A stretch of DNA of 64,000 nt from Sphingobacterium endophyticum (GCF_009733535.1 NZ_ML771899.1:310001-374000), one strand, 5' to 3'; counted from the stretch's first letter, positions 43,770 through 53,834 are shown. Numbers and translations are program-made. The notes: a model not told the origin generated them from the letters alone.

Positions 43770-44963
43770 ATGTACAATAAAGAAGAGCTAACTGCACTGG
43801 CAGATTTTTATAAAGATCAATTGGTGAATGATACGGTTCCTTTTTGGTTTCCGAGATCATTTGATCATGAGTTTGGTGGATACTTGTTAATGCGAGACCA
43901 AGATGGTTCGTTGATCGATACCGATAAGGCCGTTTGGATTCAGGGTCGTGCCTGTTGGTTGCTTTCCACCCTCTATAACACGGTGGAGCCACGGGATGAA
44001 TGGTTGGAAGGGGCTCGCTTGGGCTATGAATTTTTGAAAAACAAATGCTTTAATGCGGAGGGGAAAATGTATTTCCATGTGGATCAGGAAGGAAATCCAA
44101 TCCGTATGCGCCGTTATTTTTTCTCGGAAACATTTGCTGTAATTGCCAGTGCTGCTTATGCCAAGGCTTCGGGAGATCAAGAAGCTGCTGATTTTGCCCG
44201 TGATCTGTTTGGGGTTTGTTTGGAGTATGCCAGTGGAGGACGGAAAATGGAACCAAAGTTTGAGGTAACTCGACCAAGCCGCGGGATAGGTATTCCGATG
44301 ATCATGTGCAATACCGCACAGCAATTAAGGGATACCATTGGGGACCCGCGATGTGATCAGGAAATTAAAAATTGGATACAAGAGATTGAACGATTTTTTG
44401 TGAAGGACGATATCCGCTGTGTAATGGAGCAAGTAGCTCCTGATGGTAGCATCATCGATCATATTGATGGGCGAACGCTCAATCCTGGACATGCTATTGA
44501 GGGGGCTTGGTTTATTCTCCATGAAGCCGTTCATAGAAATATGGATGAGAAATTGATCAACCTAGGATTGCGGATGCTGGACTATATGTGGGAAAGAGGC
44601 TGGGATAAGGAATTTGGAGGTATTCTGTATTTTAGAGACGTATATGACAGGCCTGTCCAAGAGTATTGGCAGGACATGAAATTTTGGTGGCCACAGAACG
44701 AGGCCATCATAGCTACCTTATTGGCATATCTGATAACCAAGGATCAGAAGTATGCCCATATGCATAAGCAGATCCATGAATATGCCTATACCAATTTCCA
44801 TGATAAAGAAAATGGGGAATGGTTCGGTTATCTACATCGGGATGGGAGAAAGGCCCAAACCGCAAAAGGGAATTTATTTAAAGGACCTTTCCACTTGCCT
44901 AGGCAAGAATGGTACTGCTGGACTATTATTAATCAATTTAAGAATAAGGAAAACAATGAATAG
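43770..44963 (+). CDS. AGE-family N-acylglucosamine 2-epimerase (NanE function)
   Basis: The protein has 397 residues forming an alpha/alpha-barrel. Conserved AGE segments include DKAVWIQGRACWLLSTLYN, MYFHVDQEGNPIRMRRYFFSE in parts, GHAIEGAWFI with its His, GWDKEFGGILYF, and KFWWPQNEAIIATLLAY. It interconverts ManNAc and GlcNAc, the step after NanA in Bacteroides-type sialic acid use. It is cytosolic, with no signal peptide. The GH20 start lies 8 bp inside its end. No ROK kinase for GlcNAc is in this locus. Confidence 0.9.
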   Translation: MYNKEELTALADFYKDQLVNDTVPFWFPRSFDHEFGGYLLMRDQDGSLIDTDKAVWIQGRACWLLSTLYNTVEPRDEWLEGARLGYEFLKNKCFNAEGKMYFHVDQEGNPIRMRRYFFSETFAVIASAAYAKASGDQEAADFARDLFGVCLEYASGGRKMEPKFEVTRPSRGIGIPMIMCNTAQQLRDTIGDPRCDQEIKNWIQEIERFFVKDDIRCVMEQVAPDGSIIDHIDGRTLNPGHAIEGAWFILHEAVHRNMDEKLINLGLRMLDYMWERGWDKEFGGILYFRDVYDRPVQEYWQDMKFWWPQNEAIIATLLAYLITKDQKYAHMHKQIHEYAYTNFHDKENGEWFGYLHRDGRKAQTAKGNLFKGPFHLPRQEWYCWTIINQFKNKENNE

Positions 44964-46899
44964 GATAGCCCATTTTTTTCTACTGTTGATCAACCTTTTT
45001 TCGGTCAGTAACCTGAGCTCCCAGGAGGCCTTGATACCAATGCCTCAAGATATTCAGGGGTCAGGAAATAAACTGGATTTGTCCAAGGGGATGCATCTAG
45101 AAATTGACAAATCAATCCGAAAAAACGAGGTCAACCTGCTAAGAGATATTTTAGAAGGACATAGCATCAATATCCAGAAGGATAAGAGGGGACCTGCCAT
45201 TTCCTTGAAAATCGTGTCAAGCTTAAATGGGGTTGACTCCGAGGAAGGATATGGGTTGAAAATCGATGCCAAGGGAATCCATATACAAGCCTTGGCTAGT
45301 AAAGGGATCTTCTATGCCCTTCAGACCTTACGGCAAATGGACTTTCATGAGAAACAGGTAGCCCTGGTGAACATCAGGGACCAACCTGCATATTCCTTTA
45401 GGGGATTCTTGTTGGATGTGGGAAGGAATTATCAGTCTCTGTCCATGTTGAAGGAGCAGATCGATGTTATGGCTAAGTATAAGCTCAATGTTCTGCATTT
45501 CCATTTCACAGAGGATGTAGCTTGGCGTTTGGAAAGTAAAAAATATCCTGGTCTCACTGCTGCGGAGAACATGACACGTTGGGCTGGAGAGCATTATAGT
45601 GTCGCTGAGTTTCAGGAGTTGATCGATTATTGCAGGGATAGGCATATCTTATTCCTGCCCGAGATTGACATGCCGGGGCATTCTGCTGCTTTTGAACGGT
45701 TCTTTAAGGTCAATATGCAGAGTGAAGAGGGCATTGGTCACATCAAGGAATTGCTTAAGGAATTTTCTGAGACTTATCCCACCCTCAAACATTTGCATAT
45801 AGGAGGGGATGAGGTGAAGATCAGCAATAAACAGTTTATGCCCGAAATCACGAAATATGTGGAATCCTTAGGGTTCAAAACCTATGGCTGGGATCCTGGA
45901 AGTAACTTGGAATCAACTACTGTCCGTCAAATGTGGATGGGCGGTCCAAAATCAATCGATCCAAATGCTGGACTCCAGTATCTGGATTCCAAGCATCTTT
46001 ATATCAACCACATGGATCCTTTGGAAACTGTGACAACCTTATTTTTTAGAAGGTTTGCGGAGCAGGAGAAGGAAAGCGAACGGCTTAGCGGTGCCATTTT
46101 ATGTTCTTGGCCGGATCGCGCAGTTGAAAAGCCTGAAGATATGTTCCTGCAAAGTGCGGTTTATCCTGGGATGATAACATTTGCCGAAAGAATATGGAGA
46201 GGAGGCGGTGAATCAGGTTGGAGGGCATCTCTGCCAGGAAGAGAAACGGAAGCCTTCCATGAATTTGCAGCATTTGAGAAAAGAATCTTGTTACATAAAA
46301 CGAAATATTTCGCTGACCTTCCTTTTCCATATCAGAGGCAAACCGAAATGTTTTGGGATTTGATCGGTCCTTATGATAATGCTGGCGATTTAACTAAGGA
46401 GTTTCTCATTGAAAAGGACCCATTTGGAGATCATTACCACGTTTATAAGAACCAAGTCGGTGGGACCATTATTTTGAGGCATTGGTGGGCTGATATTATT
46501 CCGGGAGTTATTGAATCCCCTAAGCAAAATAGTACCTTTTATGCAAGGTCTAGAATCTGGAGTGATAAAACGGAAGAAAAGCCGTTTTGGATAGGTTTTG
46601 CGAATCTGTCCCGTTCTTATGCCAGTGATTCTCCTGCTCAAGGGGCTTGGGATGAACTGCACAGCCAGGTTTTCGTCAATGGACAGAAGATTCCTGCCCC
46701 GAAATGGAAACATCCCGGACAGAAGGGCGGTCTGGAATTGCCATTGAGCGATGAAGGTTATTCTTTTAGGGAGCCGACCAAGGTTCAGTTGAAAGAAGGC
46801 TGGAACGATATATTGATCAAATTGCCAGTCGGAGATTTTAAGGGGAAGGATTGGCAAAACCCAACCAAATGGATGTTTACATTTATCCCCTATCATTAG
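44956..46899 (+). CDS. GH20 beta-N-acetylhexosaminidase
   Basis: From ATG at 44956 the protein has 647 residues; longer in-frame starts lie within the AGE gene and lack a signal peptide. The chosen start gives a signal peptide (about 1-24, NLSSQ). A GH20b-type domain (about 28-140) precedes the catalytic barrel (about 145-480), with RGFLLDVGRNYQS, LHFHFTEDVAWRLES and the catalytic Asp-Glu in HLHIGGDEVKIS. A C-terminal beta region follows. It removes terminal GlcNAc/GalNAc from glycoconjugates once sialic acid is removed. It overlaps the AGE gene by 8 bp. Confidence 0.9.
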   Translation: MNRIAHFFLLLINLFSVSNLSSQEALIPMPQDIQGSGNKLDLSKGMHLEIDKSIRKNEVNLLRDILEGHSINIQKDKRGPAISLKIVSSLNGVDSEEGYGLKIDAKGIHIQALASKGIFYALQTLRQMDFHEKQVALVNIRDQPAYSFRGFLLDVGRNYQSLSMLKEQIDVMAKYKLNVLHFHFTEDVAWRLESKKYPGLTAAENMTRWAGEHYSVAEFQELIDYCRDRHILFLPEIDMPGHSAAFERFFKVNMQSEEGIGHIKELLKEFSETYPTLKHLHIGGDEVKISNKQFMPEITKYVESLGFKTYGWDPGSNLESTTVRQMWMGGPKSIDPNAGLQYLDSKHLYINHMDPLETVTTLFFRRFAEQEKESERLSGAILCSWPDRAVEKPEDMFLQSAVYPGMITFAERIWRGGGESGWRASLPGRETEAFHEFAAFEKRILLHKTKYFADLPFPYQRQTEMFWDLIGPYDNAGDLTKEFLIEKDPFGDHYHVYKNQVGGTIILRHWWADIIPGVIESPKQNSTFYARSRIWSDKTEEKPFWIGFANLSRSYASDSPAQGAWDELHSQVFVNGQKIPAPKWKHPGQKGGLELPLSDEGYSFREPTKVQLKEGWNDILIKLPVGDFKGKDWQNPTKWMFTFIPYH

Positions 46900-46918
46900 A
46901 AATCAATACATACTATAT

Positions 46919-48076
46919 ATGAAAAAACTATTTTTAGCAGTATTTTCTGCATGCTTGATATCAGCTGCTTCCGCGCAGGAAACTGTGGTTTTCCGGTCTG
47001 GCGAGGATGGCTATGCCAGTTATAGGATTCCTGCCATTATCAAGAATAAGAATGGAGACCTGATCGCTTTCTCAGAAGGAAGGGTTGATCATGCGGGAGA
47101 TTATGGCAATGTGGATATCGTCTATAAGATCAGTCAGGACCAAGGCAAGACCTGGGGGAGATTGAATGTTGCAGCGGATTATGATAAGCTCCAGGCAGGG
47201 AACGCTGCCCCGGTAGTGGATCTAATGGATCCGGAATATCCAGCAGGAAGGATATTTCTGTTTTATAATACGGGAAATAACCATGAGGGTGAAGTAAGAA
47301 AGGGTAGGGGCTTGCGCGAAATATGGTACATCACTTCTACGGATGGCGCTAAGACTTGGACTGAACCTGTGAACATCACAAGCCAAACGCATAGGCCTAA
47401 TCAGCCGCAGGTCTATCCAGAATATTCTTTTAAAGAAGATTGGCGAACTTATGCGAATACTCCTGGCCATGGGTTCCAGTTTGCTTCAGGTCCGAATAAA
47501 GGACGGATTTACATTGCTGCCAACCATAGTGCTGGGGATCCAAGCGCACAAGGGAAAGATTGGAATGCCCATGCATTCTATACGGATGATCATGGGAAGA
47601 CTTTTGAATTGAGCCAGAATGTACCCTATCCAGGCACAAATGAATCTTCTGCTGCCCAGGTGGGTGAAAATGAGGTTTACATGAGCTCTAGAAACCAACA
47701 GCTGAACCCGAAGAAACGGGTTGTTTCTATTTCGAGGGATGGCGGTGAAACCTGGCAAAGCTCTGCTCCAGACCCTAACCTACCAGACCCGGTCAACCAA
47801 GGTTCGGTGTTGTCATGGAAGAAAGGAAAGAATTTTATTCTGGCCCATATTAATGCTGCCGATGAAAAAAATAGGGATAACCTGACCTTGAGACTTTCAA
47901 AGGACAAAGGCAGGACCTGGTATTTTTCAAAACTAATCGCTAAAGCTCCTGAAGGGTATAAAGGTGCCTATTCGGCCTATTCGGATGTAGTCCTGATGAA
48001 GCCAAAGATGGTCGGTATCTTGTATGAAAAAGATAATTATAAGGACATTGTCTTTCTTACTGAAAAGATCAAGTAA
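46919..48076 (+). CDS. nanH: GH33 exo-sialidase
   Basis: The protein has 385 residues with a signal peptide (about 1-19, ASAQ). The six-bladed sialidase propeller is shown by the RIP motif (YRIPAII, residues about 35-41) and five Asp boxes: SQDQGKTW, STDGAKTW, TDDHGKTF, SRDGGETW and SKDKGRTW. The catalytic Asp in the EGRVDHAGDYG segment and a late Tyr/Glu region are in the expected places. It releases terminal sialic acid in the periplasm or outside. It is the last gene of the operon, followed by a terminator. Confidence 0.93.
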   Translation: MKKLFLAVFSACLISAASAQETVVFRSGEDGYASYRIPAIIKNKNGDLIAFSEGRVDHAGDYGNVDIVYKISQDQGKTWGRLNVAADYDKLQAGNAAPVVDLMDPEYPAGRIFLFYNTGNNHEGEVRKGRGLREIWYITSTDGAKTWTEPVNITSQTHRPNQPQVYPEYSFKEDWRTYANTPGHGFQFASGPNKGRIYIAANHSAGDPSAQGKDWNAHAFYTDDHGKTFELSQNVPYPGTNESSAAQVGENEVYMSSRNQQLNPKKRVVSISRDGGETWQSSAPDPNLPDPVNQGSVLSWKKGKNFILAHINAADEKNRDNLTLRLSKDKGRTWYFSKLIAKAPEGYKGAYSAYSDVVLMKPKMVGILYEKDNYKDIVFLTEKIK

Positions 48077-48083
48077 TGGAAAG

Positions 48084-48118
48084 CCCTAAGCCAAAAAAGC
48101 TTAGGGTTTTCTTTTTTT
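48084..48118 (+). terminator. Terminator of the nan operon
   Basis: CCCTAAGC (48084-48091) pairs with GCTTAGGG (48099-48106) around CAAAAAA, followed by TTTTCTTTTTTT. It lies 8 bp after the sialidase stop. Confidence 0.85.
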
Positions 48119-48193
48119 ATTCCCACGATTTTCAGAAAATTCCCGTAAATTGAATTTTATCTAATTGTTTAACCTATTTAACCCAATCAAGTT

Positions 48194-49300
48194 ATGTTTC
48201 TGAAAAGTGTGGCCTATATAAAAAATATGATCAATGTTCCTTCGGTCCGCAATTCAATGCTCATGTCTATTTTGTTGCTGTCGGCTTCTGTACTGGATTC
48301 CTGCTCGAGGAAAAACACTGCAGTTACAGGCACAATGCATGAAACTTATCAGAATCCTGTATTTGAACCGGTGCTCGCTGATCCAACGGTAATCCAGGAC
48401 CCAAAAACAAAACTATTCTATGCCTATGGTACCCAAGATAATTGGGATGATGGAAAGGGGACGCGTCTGGTACCGATTTTAGAATCCAAGGATATGGTGA
48501 ACTGGTCCTTTGTTGGCCATGCTTTTGAAATTAAACCCAATTGGAAAGAGGCTGGCGGGATTTGGGCGCCAGATATCAACCTGGTAGATGGCAAATATTA
48601 CCTCTATTATTCATTTTCTACCTGGGGGGATAAGAATCCCGGTCTTGGATTGGCCATTTCGGATTCCCCAAAAGGACCTTTTATTGATCAAGGGAAATTG
48701 CTTGATTCAAAATCTGCCAATGTGCCTAATTCCATAGATCCTTTTTTTGTAGAGGATAAAGGCAAGAAGTATATTTTCTGGGGAAGTTTTTCCGACAGTC
48801 CCGAACAAGGGACCTATGCTCTGGAACTGACGCCGGATGGAAAAAAGATATTGAATGGGGAGAAGCATAAAATAGCTGCCGGAGATTATGAAGCGGTGAC
48901 CATATTTAAGAAAAACGGCTATTTCTATTTCATGGGCTCAAAGGGAAGTTGCTGTGAGGGCGCAAATAGTAAATACCATGTGTTGAGTGCACGGTCGAAG
49001 AATTTATTGGGACCCTATCTGGATAAAGAAGGTCGAGATATCAAGGAAAGAAATCATGGTAGCCTTGCCCTTGAAGGATCAGAGTCTATTGTCGGACCGG
49101 GTCATACTTCAAGAATCATTAAGGACTCCAGAGGAAAGGATTGGATATTTTACCATGCCATTGATAAAAACAATGGAAAGTTAGGCAATGGAACAAGCAG
49201 AAGGATGTTGATGCTAGATCCAATGACCTGGAAAGATGGCTGGCCAGTGATCGGAACAGGTAGACCAGAAAGAAATAAAACCAAAAAACCTATAATTTAA
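48194..49300 (+). CDS. GH43-family glycosidase lipoprotein
   Basis: The protein has 368 residues with a lipoprotein-type signal (about 15-38, SVLDSC). The five-bladed GH43 propeller shows LADPTVIQDPKTKLFYAYGT with the base Asp, GGIWAPDINLVDGKYYLYYS, SIDPFFVEDKGKKYIFWGS with the pKa-modulating Asp, and DYEAVTIFKKNGYFYFMGS with the acid Glu. GH43 enzymes typically act on arabinans, arabinoxylans or galactans. Substrate cannot be assigned by eye. It starts a new unit after the nan terminator, with a second GH43 gene 9 bp downstream. Confidence 0.87.
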   Translation: MFLKSVAYIKNMINVPSVRNSMLMSILLLSASVLDSCSRKNTAVTGTMHETYQNPVFEPVLADPTVIQDPKTKLFYAYGTQDNWDDGKGTRLVPILESKDMVNWSFVGHAFEIKPNWKEAGGIWAPDINLVDGKYYLYYSFSTWGDKNPGLGLAISDSPKGPFIDQGKLLDSKSANVPNSIDPFFVEDKGKKYIFWGSFSDSPEQGTYALELTPDGKKILNGEKHKIAAGDYEAVTIFKKNGYFYFMGSKGSCCEGANSKYHVLSARSKNLLGPYLDKEGRDIKERNHGSLALEGSESIVGPGHTSRIIKDSRGKDWIFYHAIDKNNGKLGNGTSRRMLMLDPMTWKDGWPVIGTGRPERNKTKKPII

Positions 49301-49309
49301 TAATCAGAG

Positions 49310-50389
49310 ATGAACATACGATTTTTGCTAATAGGATTCTCATTCTTGTTCTGTTTGCTTGGCAAAGCACAGGAATTACCTGGAAATCCGCTGTCAGTTG
49401 CTTTAGGGGATCCCTATATTATTTATGATGAGCAAAGCGATCTATATTATTTATATGGAACAGGGGGCACAAAGAACGGTTTTGTGGTCTATTCTTCCAA
49501 AGATTTGAAGGATTGGAAAAATGAAGGCGTAATCTATAATAACCTACAGGAAAAGTCTTGGGGAACCAAGGATTTTTGGGCTCCAGAAGTCTATAAATGG
49601 GATGATAAGTTCTATTTATTCTATAGCGCCCATTGGAAGAACAACCCTAACAATGAATTGGAAAACTATAAGATTGGGGTTGCGGTATCAGATAGTCCGA
49701 GAGGACCGTTTAAAGATATTTCGGATAAACCACTTTTTGATCCAGGTTATCCGATCATTGATGCAAATGTATATGTTGCCGAGGATGGCAGTAAATATTT
49801 ATATTATTCAAGGTGTTGTTATAAGCACCCTGTTAAATCTGAGATAGCTGATTGGGCTAAGGATAAGGGGCTTTATGATGAGATTGAAGAGAGTTGGGTA
49901 TATGGGATTCGGCTTAGATCAGATTTGAGTGGAGTTATTGGTGAGCCGAGACTGTTATTACGTCCGCCGGTGAGCGCATCTGATAAGCAGGCTGAATGGG
50001 AGAGCAGATCCGTAACCCATGGCGAGATCAATAGAAGGTGGACGGAGGGATCCTATTTATTTAAGCATAATAAGCAATATTATATGATGTATTCTGCGAA
50101 TCATTATGCAGGGCCATACTACGCAGTAGGATATGCTACATCAAGGAGTCCTTTGGGACCATTTATAAAGTCAGATCACAATCCAGTTCTGGAGAAGAAC
50201 AATGAAAAGGGGGGTGATGTGACCGGTACTGGGCATAATTCTGTATTTGTTGGGAAGGACGGGAAGATGTACTGTGTTTATCATGGTCGAACGACCAAGA
50301 CAGGCAATGAGCGGGTAGTTTTCATAGATCCGTTGGAGATAGATTCGAAAGGTGTGTTAAAAGTACACGGTCCAACTACAATTAATTGA
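49310..50389 (+). CDS. GH43-family glycosidase, secreted
   Basis: The protein has 359 residues with a signal peptide (about 1-20, GKAQ). GH43 features are VALGDPYIIYDEQSDLYYLYGTGG, KDFWAPEVYKWDDKFYLFYS, IDANVYVAEDGSKYLYYSRC and WTEGSYLFKHNKQYYMMYSAN with the acid Glu. It is divergent enough from the preceding GH43 to suggest a different linkage or side-chain specificity. The gap to the upstream gene is 9 bp. The galT gene begins 40 bp downstream, so the GH43 pair may be co-transcribed with the galactose genes. Confidence 0.88.
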   Translation: MNIRFLLIGFSFLFCLLGKAQELPGNPLSVALGDPYIIYDEQSDLYYLYGTGGTKNGFVVYSSKDLKDWKNEGVIYNNLQEKSWGTKDFWAPEVYKWDDKFYLFYSAHWKNNPNNELENYKIGVAVSDSPRGPFKDISDKPLFDPGYPIIDANVYVAEDGSKYLYYSRCCYKHPVKSEIADWAKDKGLYDEIEESWVYGIRLRSDLSGVIGEPRLLLRPPVSASDKQAEWESRSVTHGEINRRWTEGSYLFKHNKQYYMMYSANHYAGPYYAVGYATSRSPLGPFIKSDHNPVLEKNNEKGGDVTGTGHNSVFVGKDGKMYCVYHGRTTKTGNERVVFIDPLEIDSKGVLKVHGPTTIN

Positions 50390-50429
50390 TGGAATTTGTA
50401 TCTTAGGGGGACAAAAGATAGATGAACCT

Positions 50430-51482
50430 ATGCCTAATTTTGAGATTAATGATGTTCCTCATACCCGATTAAACCTGTTGACGGGGGAAAGAATCCTCGT
50501 TTCCCCACATCGGAGCAAGCGTCCCTGGCAGGGGCAGGTTGAAGATTTGCCAACAGAAGCAAGGCCGGAATACGACCCTGCATGCTATTTATGTCCGGGG
50601 AATAAAAGAGCGGATGGGAGTGAGAATCCAGATTACCAAGCCAGTTTTGTTTTTGTCAATGATTTTTCAGCGCTTTTAGAAGATACCCAGGCAGGGTTAA
50701 TTAATGAGGAGGGGATGCTGATTGCAGAAACCGAAAGGGGAATCTGCAAGGTCATTGCTTTTACCCCTCGACATGAGCTAACGCTTCCAGAAATGGAGGT
50801 TGATGAAATAAAAAAAGTAGTTGATGTTTGGCAGGCTGAATTTGCATCCCTAGCATTGAACGATTGGATAAAATATATACAGATCTTTGAGAACAAGGGT
50901 TCGATAATGGGCTGTAGCAATCCCCATCCACATGGGCAGATCTGGGCCGAGAGCAAGCTTCCTATGGAGATTTTAAAGGAAGAGAAGCAACAACGGGAAT
51001 ATTATCTACAGCACGGCAAAACTCTTCTGTCAGATTATTTAGCCTTAGAACTTAAGAAACAAGAACGAATTGTCGTTGACAATGAACATTTTGTTGCCTT
51101 GGTGCCGTTTTGGGCGGCTTGGCCATTTGAAACCTTGTTGATCAGTAAGCGGCATGTGAAGGATATCACTGAATTTTCGGAAGCGGAGAAGCTTGATTTA
51201 GCAAAGACCCTGCAAGAATTGACGATTCGTTATGACAATATTTTTTCTACCTCTTTTCCCTATTCAGCGGGGATGCATCAAGCTCCAGTGAATGCCGGGG
51301 ATCAGGAATTTTGGCATTGGCATATGCACTTCTACCCGCCATTGCTACGTTCAGCAACGGTAAAGAAATTTATGGTCGGCTATGAGATGTTGGCGAACCC
51401 TCAGCGAGATATTACAGCGGAAAAGGCTGCAGAAATAATTAGAAATCAAGCAACAGTACATTATAAAGGAAAGAACAGATGA
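50430..51482 (+). CDS. galT: UDP-glucose--hexose-1-phosphate uridylyltransferase
   Basis: The protein has 350 residues. GalT transfers UMP between UDP-glucose and galactose-1-phosphate in the Leloir pathway. The active-site SNPHPHGQIWAE motif with the nucleophilic His is present, with zinc-site Cys residues in CYLCPGNKR and a second HAF of the HIT fold ending in EFWHWHMHFYPPLLR. galK overlaps its stop by 4 bp (ATGA), so the two are coupled. Confidence 0.95.
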   Translation: MPNFEINDVPHTRLNLLTGERILVSPHRSKRPWQGQVEDLPTEARPEYDPACYLCPGNKRADGSENPDYQASFVFVNDFSALLEDTQAGLINEEGMLIAETERGICKVIAFTPRHELTLPEMEVDEIKKVVDVWQAEFASLALNDWIKYIQIFENKGSIMGCSNPHPHGQIWAESKLPMEILKEEKQQREYYLQHGKTLLSDYLALELKKQERIVVDNEHFVALVPFWAAWPFETLLISKRHVKDITEFSEAEKLDLAKTLQELTIRYDNIFSTSFPYSAGMHQAPVNAGDQEFWHWHMHFYPPLLRSATVKKFMVGYEMLANPQRDITAEKAAEIIRNQATVHYKGKNR

Positions 51483-52636
51483 TTGCAAGAGAACAGATTC
51501 GGTCAAGATTCAAGGAATTGTATGGGGAAGTCCCTACCTTAATTTCGAAGTCGCCAGGCCGAATCAACATTATTGGCGAGCATACGGATTATAATGAGGG
51601 CTTTGTATTGCCTACGGCGATTGACAAGGCGGTATATGTTGCACTGCAGAAGCGCGATGATAATGAAATTCATCTCTTTGCGGAAGATTTTAATGAAAGA
51701 TTTGAGATAGAATTGGATAATGTCGCTCCCACGGATAGAGGTTGGCCAAACTATATTTTAGGCGTTGTCCATCAACTGAGGGAAAGGGGGTATTCATTGT
51801 CGGGCTTTAACCTCTATATTGACGGGGATATACCAGTAGGTGCCGGGCTTTCCTCATCGGCTGCGGTCGAATGTGCGACGGCATTTGGGCTGAATGAGTT
51901 ATTCGGATTTGGTATTGATCGTGTAAGCATTGCAAAGATTGGGCAGCTGGCTGAGCACACTTATGCCGGGGTGATGTGTGGGATTATGGATCAATTTGCT
52001 TCGGTATTGAGTAAGGAAAATCATGTCGTTCGATTAGACTGCCGGGATCTAACCTATACCTATGTGCCCTTGGAATTAGGGGATTACGAAATTGTATTAT
52101 TAAATACGAACGTGAAGCATTCACTAGCATCATCGGCCTATAATGACAGGCGGAATTCCTGTGAAAAGGCTGTGTCCTTGGTAAAGAGTAAAAACCCGGA
52201 TGTTAAGAGTTTGCGGGATGTTTCCCCTGCTATGCTTGACGAAATGGTCAAAGGGGTGGATTCGGATAGTTACGTGAAGGCAAGATTTGTGATTGAGGAG
52301 AATGAGCGTTTGGCTAGGGCATGTGAGGAGATGTCGAAGGGAGATATTCCGGCCATGGGGAAACAAATGTTCCGTGCGCATGAAGGATTGAGTAAGGAAT
52401 ATGAGGTTAGTTGTGCGGAGTTGGATTTTTTGGTTGATCATGCGAAAGCCTTTGAAGAAGTGGTAGGGGCCAGGATGATGGGCGGCGGCTTTGGAGGTTG
52501 TACGATTAATATTGTGAAGAAGGGATTTGGGCAGCAACTGGTGGATTCCTTATCTCCGGCCTATAAAGAGAAATTTAATTTAGAGCTAACGGCAATTTTT
52601 GTAAAAACTGATAACGGCTCAGAATTAGTATATTAG
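51479..52636 (+). CDS. galK: Galactokinase
   Basis: The protein has 385 residues of the GHMP kinase family. It phosphorylates galactose at C1 with ATP. Motifs seen are the galactokinase signature GRINIIGEHTDYNEGFVLP, the ATP-binding PVGAGLSSSAAVE and the C-terminal MGGGFGGCTINIV. It is coupled to galT by ATGA and followed after 20 bp by an aldose epimerase. Confidence 0.96.
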   Translation: MIAREQIRSRFKELYGEVPTLISKSPGRINIIGEHTDYNEGFVLPTAIDKAVYVALQKRDDNEIHLFAEDFNERFEIELDNVAPTDRGWPNYILGVVHQLRERGYSLSGFNLYIDGDIPVGAGLSSSAAVECATAFGLNELFGFGIDRVSIAKIGQLAEHTYAGVMCGIMDQFASVLSKENHVVRLDCRDLTYTYVPLELGDYEIVLLNTNVKHSLASSAYNDRRNSCEKAVSLVKSKNPDVKSLRDVSPAMLDEMVKGVDSDSYVKARFVIEENERLARACEEMSKGDIPAMGKQMFRAHEGLSKEYEVSCAELDFLVDHAKAFEEVVGARMMGGGFGGCTINIVKKGFGQQLVDSLSPAYKEKFNLELTAIFVKTDNGSELVY

Positions 52637-52656
52637 AATTAATTATAAACTAAAAA

Positions 52657-53829
52657 ATGAATAAATCAATCCTAAAATTAGTGTTTGCGGGCGGTCTATT
52701 AGCTGTTTTTGCCTGCCAACAGCCAACTAAACAAACAGCGGAAAATGGTGCAGATTCAGCGCACAGCATTGTTACTAGCTTGGATTCCGCTTCTTTTTCA
52801 GCAGATATTGATGGTAAGTCAGTAAAATTATATACATTAAAAAATGCATCGGGAGCTACAGCTTATTTGACCAATTTTGGTGCACGTATTGTAGGTTTGC
52901 AGGTTCCTGACAGGAATGGGACCTTGACTGATGTGGTATTGGGTTTCAATAAAGCCTCAGATTATAACAATCCATCTGAGCCCTATTATGGCCCAATCGT
53001 AGGTCCATTTGGAAACCGAATTGCCAATGGAAAATTCACCTTAGATGGAGAAACCTATACCTTGCCGACCAATAATGGTCCAAACACCTTACATGGCGGA
53101 TTAAAAGGGGTGCATTTTGCCAATTGGGATGTGAAATCAGCAAACGGGAAGGCTATTACCTTTGCTTATACCCTGCCTGATAAACAGGAAGGTTTTCCTG
53201 GGCCAATTCACATGGAAGTGACGTACAGCTTATCCGATAATAATGAACTATCGATTGCCTATCAGGTTACTACCGACAAAAAGACGGTCGTTAACTTAAC
53301 AAACCATGCTTATTTTAATTTGAATGGAGAAGGGTCTGGGACGATCACGGAACATGCCTTAAAATTAAATTCTGATAAGTTCACGCCTGTTGACAGTACT
53401 TTAATTCCAACGGGTCAATTACTGGATGTTAAAGGGACACCTTTTGATTTTACGACCAGTAAGACCATTGGACAAGATATTAAACAAGATAATGAGCAGT
53501 TAAAATTCGGCCAGGGATATGATCATAACTGGGTTTTGAATGAAACAAAGGTTGACGGATTGAACCATGCGGGAACGCTTACGGGGGACAAATCTGGTAT
53601 CGTGATGGATATCTATACTTCAGAGCCAGGGATTCAATTCTACAGCGGCAATTTTATGGCGGATAAGGTTACTTTAAAGAATGGAGCCAAGGATAGTTTT
53701 AGGACAGCTTTATGTTTAGAGACTCAACATTTTCCAGATTCTCCAAACCAGCCGACATTTCCTTCGACCACATTAAAACCTGGGGATACCTATACAAGCA
53801 AATCTATTTATAAGTTTACCACTAAATAA
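52657..53829 (+). CDS. Aldose 1-epimerase lipoprotein
   Basis: The protein has 390 residues. Unlike cytosolic GalM it begins with a lipoprotein signal (LAVFAC, Cys near residue 20) and a low-complexity linker to about 50. The mutarotase domain has GARIVGLQVPDRNG, GPFGNRIANGKF, NTLHGGLKG, the catalytic His in NLTNHAYFNLNGEGSG and the catalytic Glu in ALCLETQHFPDSPNQP. It interconverts alpha- and beta-anomers, probably of galactose or glucose, in the periplasm before uptake by the adjacent symporter. Confidence 0.9.
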   Translation: MNKSILKLVFAGGLLAVFACQQPTKQTAENGADSAHSIVTSLDSASFSADIDGKSVKLYTLKNASGATAYLTNFGARIVGLQVPDRNGTLTDVVLGFNKASDYNNPSEPYYGPIVGPFGNRIANGKFTLDGETYTLPTNNGPNTLHGGLKGVHFANWDVKSANGKAITFAYTLPDKQEGFPGPIHMEVTYSLSDNNELSIAYQVTTDKKTVVNLTNHAYFNLNGEGSGTITEHALKLNSDKFTPVDSTLIPTGQLLDVKGTPFDFTTSKTIGQDIKQDNEQLKFGQGYDHNWVLNETKVDGLNHAGTLTGDKSGIVMDIYTSEPGIQFYSGNFMADKVTLKNGAKDSFRTALCLETQHFPDSPNQPTFPSTTLKPGDTYTSKSIYKFTTK

Positions 53830-53834
53830 AATCC

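Noticed and set aside
44752..44955. Upstream start of the GH20 gene
   Set aside because: It would overlap the AGE gene by over 200 bp and hide the signal peptide that begins at 44956.
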